From an uncultured Collinsella sp. (GTDB lineage Bacteria > Actinomycetota > Coriobacteriia > Coriobacteriales > Coriobacteriaceae), in assembly GCA_900549215.1 (NCBI GenBank), contig URNJ01000019.1, positions 1 to 17,775 on the forward strand: DNA of 17,775 nucleotides, read 5' to 3'. The first letter of the stretch is position 1. Every line of letters starts with the position of its first letter. Below the pieces are notes generated by a model that searched no databases, was not told the origin of the DNA, and saw nothing but the letters and a program-made list of their open reading frames with translations. Below are positions 1 through 7,056 of this stretch, one piece after another. Both the position numbers and the translations under genes were made by a program.

Positions 1-1
1 C

Positions 2-445
2 TGCCACTGTAGTGGCTCCGGCTCCGAGCTGGTCCGTTTTTCGGTTACCGCACCCGACGACCTGCTGCGCCGTTTTGACGAGCAGATCGCACGCCGCGGC
101 GACGTGGCCAACCGATCCGAGGCCGTGCGCGACCTGATTCGCGCCTCGATCGCCAAAGAGCAGATGCGCACGCCCGATGAGCACGTTATCGGGTCGCTCA
201 CCATGATCTACGACCATCACACCGGCGATCTGACGCACCGTCTGGACGAAGTGCAGCACGACTACACCGACGAGATCGTATCGACCATGCACGTGCATCT
301 GGATCACCACAACTGCTTGGAGATTCTGGCGCTCAAGGGTCGCGGCGAGCGCGTCTACGAACTAGCCGATCGCCTGCTGGGCCTGCGCGGCGTTAAGCAC
401 GGCGAGCTCACCTGCGCCGCCACCAAGCAGAGCCTGGGGCTATAG
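2..445 (+). CDS. nikR: Nickel-responsive regulator NikR (5' end outside window)
   Basis: This is a ribbon-helix-helix repressor that binds Ni(II) and controls nickel uptake or nickel-enzyme genes. The frame is open from base 2, so the true start lies before the window; a GTG at 104 would cut off the DNA-binding ribbon and is not the start. The ribbon strand (LVRFSVTAPDDLL) and helices (NRSEAVRDLIR) are followed by the ACT-like nickel domain. The four nickel ligands of E. coli NikR (H76, H87, H89, C95) are all present with exact spacing, as His codons at 257, 290 and 296 and Cys at 314, in the motif MHVHLDHHNCLEI. The first visible residues, CHCSGSGSE, lie upstream of the usual N-terminus and could be a small metal-binding extension. 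It sits 116 bp upstream of hypF in the same direction, which fits nickel control of hydrogenase maturation. Family assignment is firm; the target genes are inferred. Confidence 0.93.
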   Translation, partial: CHCSGSGSELVRFSVTAPDDLLRRFDEQIARRGDVANRSEAVRDLIRASIAKEQMRTPDEHVIGSLTMIYDHHTGDLTHRLDEVQHDYTDEIVSTMHVHLDHHNCLEILALKGRGERVYELADRLLGLRGVKHGELTCAATKQSLGL

Positions 446-463
446 CGGGATTTCCCGCAGCGC

Positions 464-543
464 ACCTGCCAAAAAGGGACAGGTTTGTTTTGGCAGGTTT
501 AGAAGTTTTACCTACCAAAAAAACCTGTCCCTTTTTGGTCGGT
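464..543. repeat. Two head-to-head copies of a 34-35 bp palindromic unit
   Basis: Unit 1 (464-498, read on the - strand) and unit 2 (510-543, + strand) share the core AAACCTGTCCCTTTTTGG. The core arms 469-486 and 521-538 are perfect 18-bp inverted repeats, and the whole stretch can fold into one long hairpin with a loop near 499-509. Each unit is itself palindromic, with GCCAAAA at one end and TTTTTGGC at the other. A third copy lies at 8656-8689. The pair ends 7 bp before the hypF ribosome-binding site. There is no U-tract after the stem, so it is not a classical terminator. Confidence 0.8.
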
Positions 544-550
544 TTTGATG

Positions 551-555
551 AGGGA
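551..555 (+). promoter_or_regulatory. Ribosome-binding site that decides the hypF start
   Basis: AGGGA lies 6 nt before ATG 562. The longer open frame from 490 would begin inside the palindromic repeat and add 24 residues that do not resemble HypF, so 562 is preferred. Confidence 0.75.
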
Positions 556-561
556 TGTCGC

Positions 562-3246
562 ATGCGGCATGTGCATATTCATGTGACGGGCATTGTGCAG
601 GGCGTTGGCATGCGACCGTTTGTGTATCGCGAGGCCATGGCGCATGGCATTTGCGGATGGGTGCTCAATGCGGGCGACGGCGTGCATATCGAGGCGCACG
701 CTCCGGCCGATGCGCTCGATGCTTTTGTTGCCGCGCTTTCTGAGCATGCGCCTGCGGCAGCCCGCGTAGAGTATGTCGAGGTTGTGGACCTGGCAGTCAA
801 CGGTTGGGATACCGCCAATGAACAGGGTTTTCGCATCGTAGCATCGCAGGACCAGACCGCGCACACGACGCTCGTCTCGCCCGATATCGCTACCTGCGAC
901 GATTGCCTGCGCGAGTTGTTCGATCCCGCCGACCGACGCTATCACTACCCCTTTATCAACTGCACTAACTGCGGCCCACGCTTTACCATCATCCGCTCAC
1001 TGCCTTATGACCGAGCGGCTACCTCGATGGACCGTTTTCCCATGTGCCCCGAGTGTGCCGCGGAGTATGCCAATCCGCTCGACCGGCGTTTTCACGCGCA
1101 GCCCGATGCCTGCTTTGATTGCGGGCCGCATATTACGTGGCGCGAGGCTGTGAACGGCGATGCGTGCGGGAATTCGTCCGCGACACCGGCCGTCGGCACC
1201 ACACGCGAGGCCAGCGACGCCATTATCGACCGCTGTGTTGAGCTGCTGGCCAACGGCGGCATCGTCGCCATCAAGGGACTGGGCGGATTTCACTTGGCAT
1301 GCGACGCCTCCAACGAGCAGGCGGTAGCCGAGCTTCGCCGCCGCAAGCGTCGCAGCAATAAGCCGCTTGCCGTCATGGTGCGCAGTCTTGCCGATGTCGG
1401 GCGCCTGTGCCATATCAACGACGTTGAGCGCGGCTTGCTGACCGGCAGCATTCGCCCCATTGTGCTGCTGCGCCGGCGTGCTGTTTGCGGGAGCGACGGC
1501 GATTCTCCCGACGCCCTCGTACTCGCACTGTCCGTCGCGCACGACCTGCCCGAGCTTGGCGTTATGCTCCCCTACACCCCGCTTCAGCATCTTCTGCTTG
1601 CAGCTGCCGCGTCGCACGGTATGCACGCGCTCGTCATGACCAGCGGAAACCTGAGCGAAGAACCCATCGAGACCGATGACGACCTTGCCTGGGAACACCT
1701 CGTTGCCGCCGGCATCGCCGACGCGTTGCTCGGTAACGACCGCGCAATCCTCTCGCGCTACGACGACTCTGTAGTACGCGTGGTCGACAGCGCCGTTATG
1801 CCCGTGCGCCGCGCTCGCGGATATGCACCCCAGCCGCTGCCGTTGCCGGCGCTCGACGGCGCTCCGTCCTGCGTGCTCGCCTGCGGGCCACAACAAAAGG
1901 CCACGATTGCGCTTACGCGTGAAGGGACGAACGGCGAGGCGACCTGTTTTGTGTCGCAGCATATCGGCGATGTTGAAAACGGCGGGGCCTTCGATGCCTG
2001 GAACGCCGCGCGCACGCGCTTGGAAGATCTCTTTGACTTGGCGCCCGCCGCCTTGGCCTGCGATGTACACCCCAGCTATCTATCGGGCCAGTGGGCGCGC
2101 GAGCAGGCACAAAAATGCAATCTGCCGCTCGTCGAGGTGCAGCACCATCATGCGCATATCGCGAGCGTAATGGCCGAGGCCATCGCCGCGGGCCAGCTTA
2201 CAACCGACGCGCGCGTCCTTGGCATCGCCTTTGACGGCACCGGCGCCGGCACCGATGGGACCATTTGGGGCGGCGAGTTTCTTGTTGCCAGCCTTGGCGG
2301 CTTTGGGCGCGCCGCGCATTTGCGCACCTGGGCGCTCCCCGGCGGGGCGGCCTCCGTGCGCGATGCCCGCCGCAACGCCTTTGCCCTGCTCAGTGAGCTC
2401 GGCCTGCTCGAGCACCCAGGTGCCGCTCGGCTTTTGGACAGTCTCGACGAGCAAACGCGCAGCGTGACAGCCACCATGATCGAGCGCGGCATCAACAGCC
2501 CGCATACCAGCAGCATGGGACGTCTCTTTGATGCCGCGGCAGCGATTCTGAGCATCTGCGACAGGGCAACCTACGAGGGCGAACCCGCCATCGAGCTTGA
2601 GGCCGCCGCCTGGCGCGCGCTTGACGGCGAAATCAGCCGTTTCGCTGGCAATCAGGTGGGCGCATCCGCATCTGTCTCAACGTCTCTGGACAGTTTGTTC
2701 AGATACGTATTAACTACTAACCCCCTATCTGGCATTTTTGTCTCAGATTTGGCCAAAAAAGGCTCTCCGGACACCCTATTTGCGACAAGCGCGCCCGGCA
2801 CAGGCCCCAAATCGACCCATTTTGAGTCCTTACAAACGACTTTTGCCACCCAGAGCCGCTCTAAAAGATACGTATCTGAACTAACTGTCCAGGCTGCCTC
2901 GGATAGCCCTTTCGTTCTGGACCCCAAGCCACTTTTTGAGGCACTTTTGAGCAGAATCGAGACCGGAGAATCCGCTGACAGGCTCGCGCTCGACTTCCAT
3001 ATCGCCATCGCGCGCTCTTCGGCACGAATCGCACGCGAAATCTGCGCGCACGAAGGCATCGATACCGTCGCGCTCTCGGGCGGCGTGTTCATGAACCGAC
3101 TTTTGCTTCAGCTCCTCACCCGCAAGCTTAAAGACGCAGGCCTTACTGTCCTTGTCCCCCACACCGTACCCGTCAATGACGGCTGCATCGCCTACGGTCA
3201 GGCAGCGGTTGCGCGCGCTCGTCTTGCGCAGATTGCATCGCAGTAG
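562..3246 (+). CDS. hypF: Carbamoyltransferase HypF, [NiFe]-hydrogenase maturation
   Basis: HypF turns carbamoyl phosphate into carbamoyl-adenylate and passes the carbamoyl group to the C-terminal cysteine of HypE, the source of the cyanide ligands of [NiFe]-hydrogenase. The 894-residue product has all four domains. An acylphosphatase domain spans about 1-90 (GIVQGVGMRPFVYR). Two zinc fingers carry C112/C115/C134/C137 and C162/C165/C184/C187. A YrdC-like domain runs from about 225 to 410 (GLGGFHLACDA, RRKRRSNKPLAVM). A Kae1-like domain starts near 490, with CDVHPSY, HHHAHIASV, FDGTGAGTDGTIWGGEF and ALSGGVFMNR. HypF is usually about 750-780 residues; much of the excess here is a 69-residue stretch (residues 709-777) encoded by an inverted-repeat-bounded segment. 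That stretch falls between the helix after GEPAIELEAAA and the LDPKPLFEALL segment, probably a surface loop. hypC follows after 134 bp. Confidence 0.96.
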   Translation: MRHVHIHVTGIVQGVGMRPFVYREAMAHGICGWVLNAGDGVHIEAHAPADALDAFVAALSEHAPAAARVEYVEVVDLAVNGWDTANEQGFRIVASQDQTAHTTLVSPDIATCDDCLRELFDPADRRYHYPFINCTNCGPRFTIIRSLPYDRAATSMDRFPMCPECAAEYANPLDRRFHAQPDACFDCGPHITWREAVNGDACGNSSATPAVGTTREASDAIIDRCVELLANGGIVAIKGLGGFHLACDASNEQAVAELRRRKRRSNKPLAVMVRSLADVGRLCHINDVERGLLTGSIRPIVLLRRRAVCGSDGDSPDALVLALSVAHDLPELGVMLPYTPLQHLLLAAAASHGMHALVMTSGNLSEEPIETDDDLAWEHLVAAGIADALLGNDRAILSRYDDSVVRVVDSAVMPVRRARGYAPQPLPLPALDGAPSCVLACGPQQKATIALTREGTNGEATCFVSQHIGDVENGGAFDAWNAARTRLEDLFDLAPAALACDVHPSYLSGQWAREQAQKCNLPLVEVQHHHAHIASVMAEAIAAGQLTTDARVLGIAFDGTGAGTDGTIWGGEFLVASLGGFGRAAHLRTWALPGGAASVRDARRNAFALLSELGLLEHPGAARLLDSLDEQTRSVTATMIERGINSPHTSSMGRLFDAAAAILSICDRATYEGEPAIELEAAAWRALDGEISRFAGNQVGASASVSTSLDSLFRYVLTTNPLSGIFVSDLAKKGSPDTLFATSAPGTGPKSTHFESLQTTFATQSRSKRYVSELTVQAASDSPFVLDPKPLFEALLSRIETGESADRLALDFHIAIARSSARIAREICAHEGIDTVALSGGVFMNRLLLQLLTRKLKDAGLTVLVPHTVPVNDGCIAYGQAAVARARLAQIASQ
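2686..2892. mobile_element. 207-bp in-frame segment with 24-bp terminal inverted repeats inside hypF
   Basis: The left arm (2686-2709) and right arm (2869-2892) are inverted repeats matching at 23 of 24 positions, including TTCAGATACGTA. The length is exactly 69 codons and starts on a codon boundary, so the hypF frame is kept. Inside are many codons uncommon in the rest of the gene (AGA, TTA, CTA, ACT, AAA), and the encoded peptide is rich in Ser and Thr and unlike any HypF segment I know. No target-site duplication is evident. If the segment were flipped, the reading frame would meet TAG at the fourth codon or TAA soon after. It may be an inserted palindromic element (like the Rickettsia palindromic elements found in coding genes) or an invertible switch. 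Confidence 0.75.
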
Positions 3247-3320
3247 CTCGCTCTCGCACGCCGCTGTGCCCAGCCGTCTCACAGGCGTAACGCGTTTGCC
3301 CGCGAACCCCGCGAGCGCTA

Positions 3321-3334
3321 CCATCAACTGATGG
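3321..3334. promoter_or_regulatory. Short palindrome CCATCA-AC-TGATGG before hypC
   Basis: A perfect 6-bp inverted repeat with a 2-bp centre lies in the 134-bp spacer between hypF and hypC. Its position would suit an operator or a processing site. No convincing promoter hexamers accompany it. The significance is uncertain because the motif is short. Confidence 0.3.
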
Positions 3335-3380
3335 ATTATTAAGCGCCCGTCCAGCGCAAAGCGTATAAAAGGGGAACAAT

Positions 3381-3641
3381 ATGTGCCTTGCCGTTCCCGG
3401 CAAAGTAGTCAAACGCGACGCCGACCTCAAGGCCACCGTCGACATGATGGGCATCGAGCGCCCCGTGTCGCTGCGACTCGTGCCGACGGCGCAGGTTGGC
3501 GACTATATTCTCGTACACGCCGGCTTTGGCATCCAGATTGTCGACGAGCAGGAAGCGCAGGAAACGCTCGAGCTTGTTAATGCTATGTCCGAGCTGGTCG
3601 AAGAAGACCAGCTTGCCACCAACCCGGCGGAGGCTTACTAG
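3381..3641 (+). CDS. hypC: Hydrogenase maturation chaperone HypC
   Basis: This small chaperone of 86 residues works with HypD to carry the iron atom while CN and CO ligands are attached, then delivers it to the hydrogenase large subunit. The N-terminus MCLAVPGKV is the family signature, with the essential Cys2 exposed after removal of Met1. The OB-fold core and the segment GDYILVHAGFGIQIVDE are typical. AGGGGAA (around 3369-3375) is the ribosome-binding site. The stop codon overlaps the hypD GTG start by one base (TAGTG), which implies translational coupling and a fixed HypC-HypD ratio. A HypC paralogue such as HybG would look similar, but the position in the hyp operon settles the name. Confidence 0.96.
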   Translation: MCLAVPGKVVKRDADLKATVDMMGIERPVSLRLVPTAQVGDYILVHAGFGIQIVDEQEAQETLELVNAMSELVEEDQLATNPAEAY

Positions 3642-4753
3642 TGGCGCCCGAGCAGCCGGCTCGCTCCGGTATCGACTTCTCGGCATTCCGCAATCCCAAG
3701 CTGGCTCGCGAGCTCATCGAGTGCATTCATGAGCTTGTCGGCGACCGCGCCATCAACCTTATGGAAGTCTGCGGCACGCATACCGTGAGCATCGGGCGCT
3801 ATGGCTTTCGCTCCATTATGCCGGCCGGGCTCAAGCTGCTGAGCGGCCCGGGCTGTCCCGTCTGCGTCACCGCCAACCGCGACATCGACCACGCAATCGC
3901 GCTCGCCAACATAGACGGCGCCATCATCACCACCTTTGGCGACATGATGCGCGTGCCCGGATCGTCCACCTCACTTTCTGCGCAAAAGGCGGCGGGGCGC
4001 GATATTCGCATTGTGTACTCCCCGCTCGACGCGCTCGACATTGCCGAGCAAAACCCCGATCGCCCGGTCATTTTTATGGGCGTGGGCTTTGAGACTACGA
4101 CGCCCACCATCGCCGCCGCCATTTTGGAGGCCGATGCGCGCGGGCTCCAGAACTTCTCGGTCTATTGCGCCCACAAGACCACGCCGCCGGCGTTGCGCGC
4201 CATCGCCAACGATCCCGAGACCGCCATCGACGGATTTATCCTGCCGGGGCACGTCGCCACCATCACGGGCTTGGCGCCTTTTAGCTTTTTGGTCGACGAG
4301 TTCGATACCCCGGGCGTGGTCACGGGATTTGAACCGGTCGATATCCTGCAAGGCATCTGCATGCTGGTCCAGATGGTTGTTGAGGGGCAGCCCGCGATCG
4401 ACAACGCCTACCGCCGTGGCGTTAACGCAGACGGCAACCCCGTGGCGCGCCAGCTGGTCGAGCAGGTGTTTGAGCCATGCGACACCACGTGGCGCGGACT
4501 GGGGCCGATTGCCAACTCGGGCCTTTCCATCCGCCCCGAGTTCTCGCGCTTTGATGCCCGCACTCGCTTTGACGTGCCCGTTGAGGCGACGGTCGAGCCG
4601 CGTGGGTGCCGCTGCGGCGACGTGCTGCGCGGGGCCATTACGCCGAGCAGCTGCCCGCTCTTTGGCCACGCTTGTACGCCCGAGCATCCCGTCGGTCCCT
4701 GCATGGTGAGCTCCGAGGGCAGCTGCGCGGCACACTACCGTTATCGCGACTAG
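3641..4753 (+). CDS. hypD: Hydrogenase Fe-CN/CO assembly protein HypD
   Basis: HypD is the 4Fe-4S scaffold on which, together with HypC, the Fe(CN)2CO unit is built. The 370-residue product has the expected length. Conserved elements are CGTHT with C44, GPGCPVC (69-75), FGDMMRVPGS, GFETTTP and LPGHV. A C-terminal cysteine-rich region from about 327 to 362 (GCRCGDVLRG, SSCPLFGHAC, GPCMVSSEGSCAAHYRYR) binds the iron-sulfur cluster. The start is GTG at 3641, overlapping the hypC stop, with GGAGG at 3628-3632 as ribosome-binding site. It lies between hypC and hypE in one transcription direction. All key residues are present. Confidence 0.97.
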   Translation: MAPEQPARSGIDFSAFRNPKLARELIECIHELVGDRAINLMEVCGTHTVSIGRYGFRSIMPAGLKLLSGPGCPVCVTANRDIDHAIALANIDGAIITTFGDMMRVPGSSTSLSAQKAAGRDIRIVYSPLDALDIAEQNPDRPVIFMGVGFETTTPTIAAAILEADARGLQNFSVYCAHKTTPPALRAIANDPETAIDGFILPGHVATITGLAPFSFLVDEFDTPGVVTGFEPVDILQGICMLVQMVVEGQPAIDNAYRRGVNADGNPVARQLVEQVFEPCDTTWRGLGPIANSGLSIRPEFSRFDARTRFDVPVEATVEPRGCRCGDVLRGAITPSSCPLFGHACTPEHPVGPCMVSSEGSCAAHYRYRD

Positions 4754-4801
4754 CCCGGACGCACCCGCACACCGGCACCACCCACGATTGGAGTTTTGGA
4801 T

Positions 4802-5836
4802 ATGTCCCATAGCATCACCGATAGCACCGTCTTGTTGGGCCACGGCTCTGGCGGACAGATGATGAAACGCATCATCGATGAGGTCTTTCTGGATGCCTTT
4901 GGGTCGCCCGAGCTGCTCGAAGGCAACGATGCCGGCGTCGCCGCGCTGCCCGCGAGCGGGCGCATCGCCATGTCAACCGACAGCTTTGTAGTCTCGCCGC
5001 AGTTCTTCCCCGGCGGCAACATCGGCCGTCTCGCCGTATGCGGAACCGTCAACGACGTCGCGACCTCGGGCGCCAACGTGCGCTACCTGTCGTGCGGCTT
5101 TATCCTCGAAGAGGGCTATCCCATGGATAAGCTCCGCCAGATTGTGCAGACGATGGCCGAGACGGCGCGTGAGGCGGGCGTGTCCATAATCACGGGCGAC
5201 ACCAAGGTGGTCGAGCGCGGCGGTGCCGACGGCGTCTACATCAATACCGCCGGCGTGGGCGAGGTGCCTGCGGGCGTAACGCTCAGTGGCGCAAACTGCC
5301 AGCCTGGCGATGTCATCCTGGTCTCGGGTACGCTGGGCGACCACGGCATCGCCATCATGAGCCAACGCGAGGGTTTGGCGTTTTCGAGCACGATTGAAAG
5401 CGATGCCGCGCCGCTCAACCACCTGATTGCCGACGTTCTGGCCGCAGCACCCGACACACGCTGCTTTCGCGACCCCACACGCGGTGGCCTGGCGTCCACA
5501 CTCAACGAGTTTGCCCAGGCCAGCGGCGTTGCCATGGAGGTCGACGAGGATGCTGTGCCCGTGCGTCCCGACGTGCAGGCCGCCTGCGAGATGCTCGGCT
5601 ACGATGTGCTGCAGGTGGCAAACGAAGGGAAGATGGTTGCCGTCGTGCCGACCGAGCAAGCCGATGCCGCGCTGAGCGCCATGCGCGCCGCCCGCTACGG
5701 CGAGAATGCCGCCGTCATCGGTCGCGTGCTGCCTCTTGCCGAGGGCGCCCGTCCCGCCGTGCGCGTGCGCACCGGCTGGGGCTCGACCCGCATCCTCGAC
5801 ATGCTCGTGGGAGAACAGCTGCCGAGGATTTGCTAA
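4802..5836 (+). CDS. hypE: Carbamoyl dehydratase HypE
   Basis: HypE accepts a carbamoyl group from HypF on its C-terminal cysteine and dehydrates it with ATP to a thiocyanate, the cyanide donor for HypCD. The 344-residue product belongs to the PurM/AIR-synthase-like ATP-binding family (LGHGSGGQMM, GNDAGV, SFVVSPQFFPGGNIG, GDTKV, RDPTRGGL). It ends in LPRIC, so the catalytic terminal cysteine is intact. An in-frame TTG at 4796 is possible, but GGAG at 4790-4793 sits 8 nt before ATG 4802, which is preferred. The gap after hypD is 48 bp. hypA and hypB are not in the window and would have to be elsewhere. Confidence 0.97.
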   Translation: MSHSITDSTVLLGHGSGGQMMKRIIDEVFLDAFGSPELLEGNDAGVAALPASGRIAMSTDSFVVSPQFFPGGNIGRLAVCGTVNDVATSGANVRYLSCGFILEEGYPMDKLRQIVQTMAETAREAGVSIITGDTKVVERGGADGVYINTAGVGEVPAGVTLSGANCQPGDVILVSGTLGDHGIAIMSQREGLAFSSTIESDAAPLNHLIADVLAAAPDTRCFRDPTRGGLASTLNEFAQASGVAMEVDEDAVPVRPDVQAACEMLGYDVLQVANEGKMVAVVPTEQADAALSAMRAARYGENAAVIGRVLPLAEGARPAVRVRTGWGSTRILDMLVGEQLPRIC

Positions 5837-5939
5837 CGACAAAGGCTCAGGGCTATTAAAGATATTCAGATTCCAAACATGCCCGGCACGCATGCCCAGT
5901 ATTATGGGGTGCGTTTTAAACCCAATGACGGGAGCTTTC

Positions 5940-6608
5940 ATGGCAGCAGCTTTTTCCCATGTGATCTTTGACCTGGACGGCACCATCCTCAACACGCTCG
6001 AGGACCTGGCGGCCGCCGGCAACCATACCTGCGAGATGCACGGCTGGCCCACGTTTGCCGTCGACGAGTACCGCTACAAGGTGGGAAACGGTATGCTCAA
6101 GCTGGTCGAACGCTTTATGCCTGCCGAGTACGCGGGCGACGACCGTATGTTTGAGCAGACGCTTGCCGAGTTTAGGGCTTACTACGGCGAGCACAAGGAG
6201 GACCACACCGCACCGTACGCCGGCACAATCGAGATGCTCGACCGCTTGCGCGCCGCGGGTGTGCAGCTTGCCGTGCTCACCAACAAGGACCATGTCTCGG
6301 CCGCTCCGCTTATCGAGAAGTATTTTGGTTCCGAGCGCTTTGCGCTGGTACAGGGCCGTGTCGATGCGTTTCCGCCCAAGCCCGAAGCACCCGTCACGCT
6401 GCATGTGATGAAAGAGCTAGGCGCCGACCCGGCGACCACGCTCTACGTAGGCGATTCCAATGTCGATATCCTGACCGGCCACAACGCCGGCCTTAAGAGT
6501 GCGGGCGTCAGCTGGGGTTTCCGCGGCCGCGCAGAGCTGGAAGCCGCCGGCGCCGACTACGTGGTGGACACCCAGGCAGAGCTCGCGGCGCTGGTGCTGG
6601 GCGAGTAA
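5940..6608 (+). CDS. HAD-family phosphatase, phosphoglycolate phosphatase-like
   Basis: This is a soluble haloacid-dehalogenase superfamily phosphatase of 222 residues, the usual size for Gph/PGMB-type enzymes. Motif I is FDLDGT with nucleophile D11 and acid/base D13. Motif II is LTN with T114. The motif III lysine is K147 in PPKPEAP, and motif IV is GDSNVD (171-176). A helical cap lies between about residues 18 and 90. ATG 5940 has GGAG at 5931-5934; the in-frame ATG at 5925 would overlap that site and is less likely. It follows hypE by 103 bp in the same direction and may be cotranscribed, but no known step of hydrogenase maturation needs it. The substrate cannot be told from sequence; phosphoglycolate, pyrophosphate or a sugar phosphate are all possible. 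Confidence 0.9.
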   Translation: MAAAFSHVIFDLDGTILNTLEDLAAAGNHTCEMHGWPTFAVDEYRYKVGNGMLKLVERFMPAEYAGDDRMFEQTLAEFRAYYGEHKEDHTAPYAGTIEMLDRLRAAGVQLAVLTNKDHVSAAPLIEKYFGSERFALVQGRVDAFPPKPEAPVTLHVMKELGADPATTLYVGDSNVDILTGHNAGLKSAGVSWGFRGRAELEAAGADYVVDTQAELAALVLGE

Positions 6609-6649
6609 CGAGCGACACTGCTTGACGCAGCTGCGACAATTCTTCCGCG

Positions 6650-6820
6650 CGGAAAGCGCATCCCGTTTTGGAGCTCCGGAATGGGATGCGCTTTCCGTTT
6701 GAGGCGCGTCGGAGAAACGGCATCCCGTTTCAGAGCAATATTCCGGGTCGCACTTTCCGCAACCCACCCCATCCGGAAAATGCGACCCACTATTCGGCCA
6801 AAAACCGGGTCGCGGTTTCC
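6650..6820. repeat. Cluster of three related palindromes after the HAD gene
   Basis: Palindrome 1 (6650-6697) has perfect arms GGAAAGCGCATCCC (6651-6664) and GGGATGCGCTTTCC (6683-6696) centred on GGAGCTCC. Palindrome 2 is AAACGG-CATC-CCGTTT (6715-6730). Palindrome 3 has arms GGGTCGCACTTTCCG (6745-6759) and CGGAAAATGCGACCC (6774-6788), matching at 14 of 15, followed by a lone half GGGTCGCGGTTTCC (6807-6820). The arms share a GGG(A/T)(T/C)GC...TTTCC theme, so they look like members of one REP-like family. None has a U-tract. They fill the first part of the 448-bp gene-free stretch 6609-7056. Confidence 0.75.
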
Positions 6821-6852
6821 CAAGCACTCGATGCAACGCGGGCACAAGGAGT

Positions 6853-7053
6853 GTCCCCAACTGCCGCCCCAATGACCACCATGGCAACGACGCAGGTAGA
6901 GGGCGGACAGCGAAAACGCCCCTAAGCGAGCAAGGTGACGTGAAATGAAAGGGCGCTGACCTTCTGGTCGCGCCCTTGAAATTGAACGTCAGATTGCCGC
7001 TTAGGGGCGTTTGCAGCGTCGAGCAGTTGCGGCGTTTGGTAAAACGCCGCAAC
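6853..7053. ncRNA. Structured repeated element, copy 1
   Basis: This ~201-bp stretch has a matching copy at 11963-12163. It shows three stems: an outer stem 6914-6928 with 6998-7012 (15 bp, perfect); an inner hairpin 6949-6956/6970-6977 continuing through a bulged T6957 into GACC-TTCT-GGTC (6958-6969); and a terminal hairpin 7026-7037/7042-7053 with loop GGTA. Conserved single-stranded blocks are CGGACAGCGA before and GCAGCGTCGA after the outer stem. It ends 3 bp from the lipoprotein stop codon. Pairing is conserved between the copies despite base changes, which argues for a folded RNA or single-stranded DNA. Strand and function are unknown. There is no U-tract, so a simple terminator is unlikely. 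Confidence 0.6.
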
Positions 7054-7056
7054 GAA

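Noticed and set aside
490..561. Longer HypF start at 490
   Set aside because: It starts inside the palindromic repeat, encodes 24 residues unlike HypF, and ATG 562 has a proper ribosome-binding site followed at once by the acylphosphatase domain.
446..561. NikR operator before hypF
   Set aside because: No GTATGA-N16-TCATAC-like palindrome was found; the symmetry present is that of the repeat units.
4973..6052. Long open frame on the - strand opposite hypE
   Set aside because: It is the shadow of hypE and the HAD gene; it has no recognisable domain, and its Gly/His/Ala-rich makeup is typical of antisense frames in GC-rich genes. The same holds for frames opposite hypF, hypD and mgtA.
7026..7053. 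Terminal hairpin of the structured element as an intrinsic terminator of the lipoprotein gene
   Set aside because: The 12-bp stem is not followed by a T-run on either strand, and the same hairpin belongs to a larger repeated structure.
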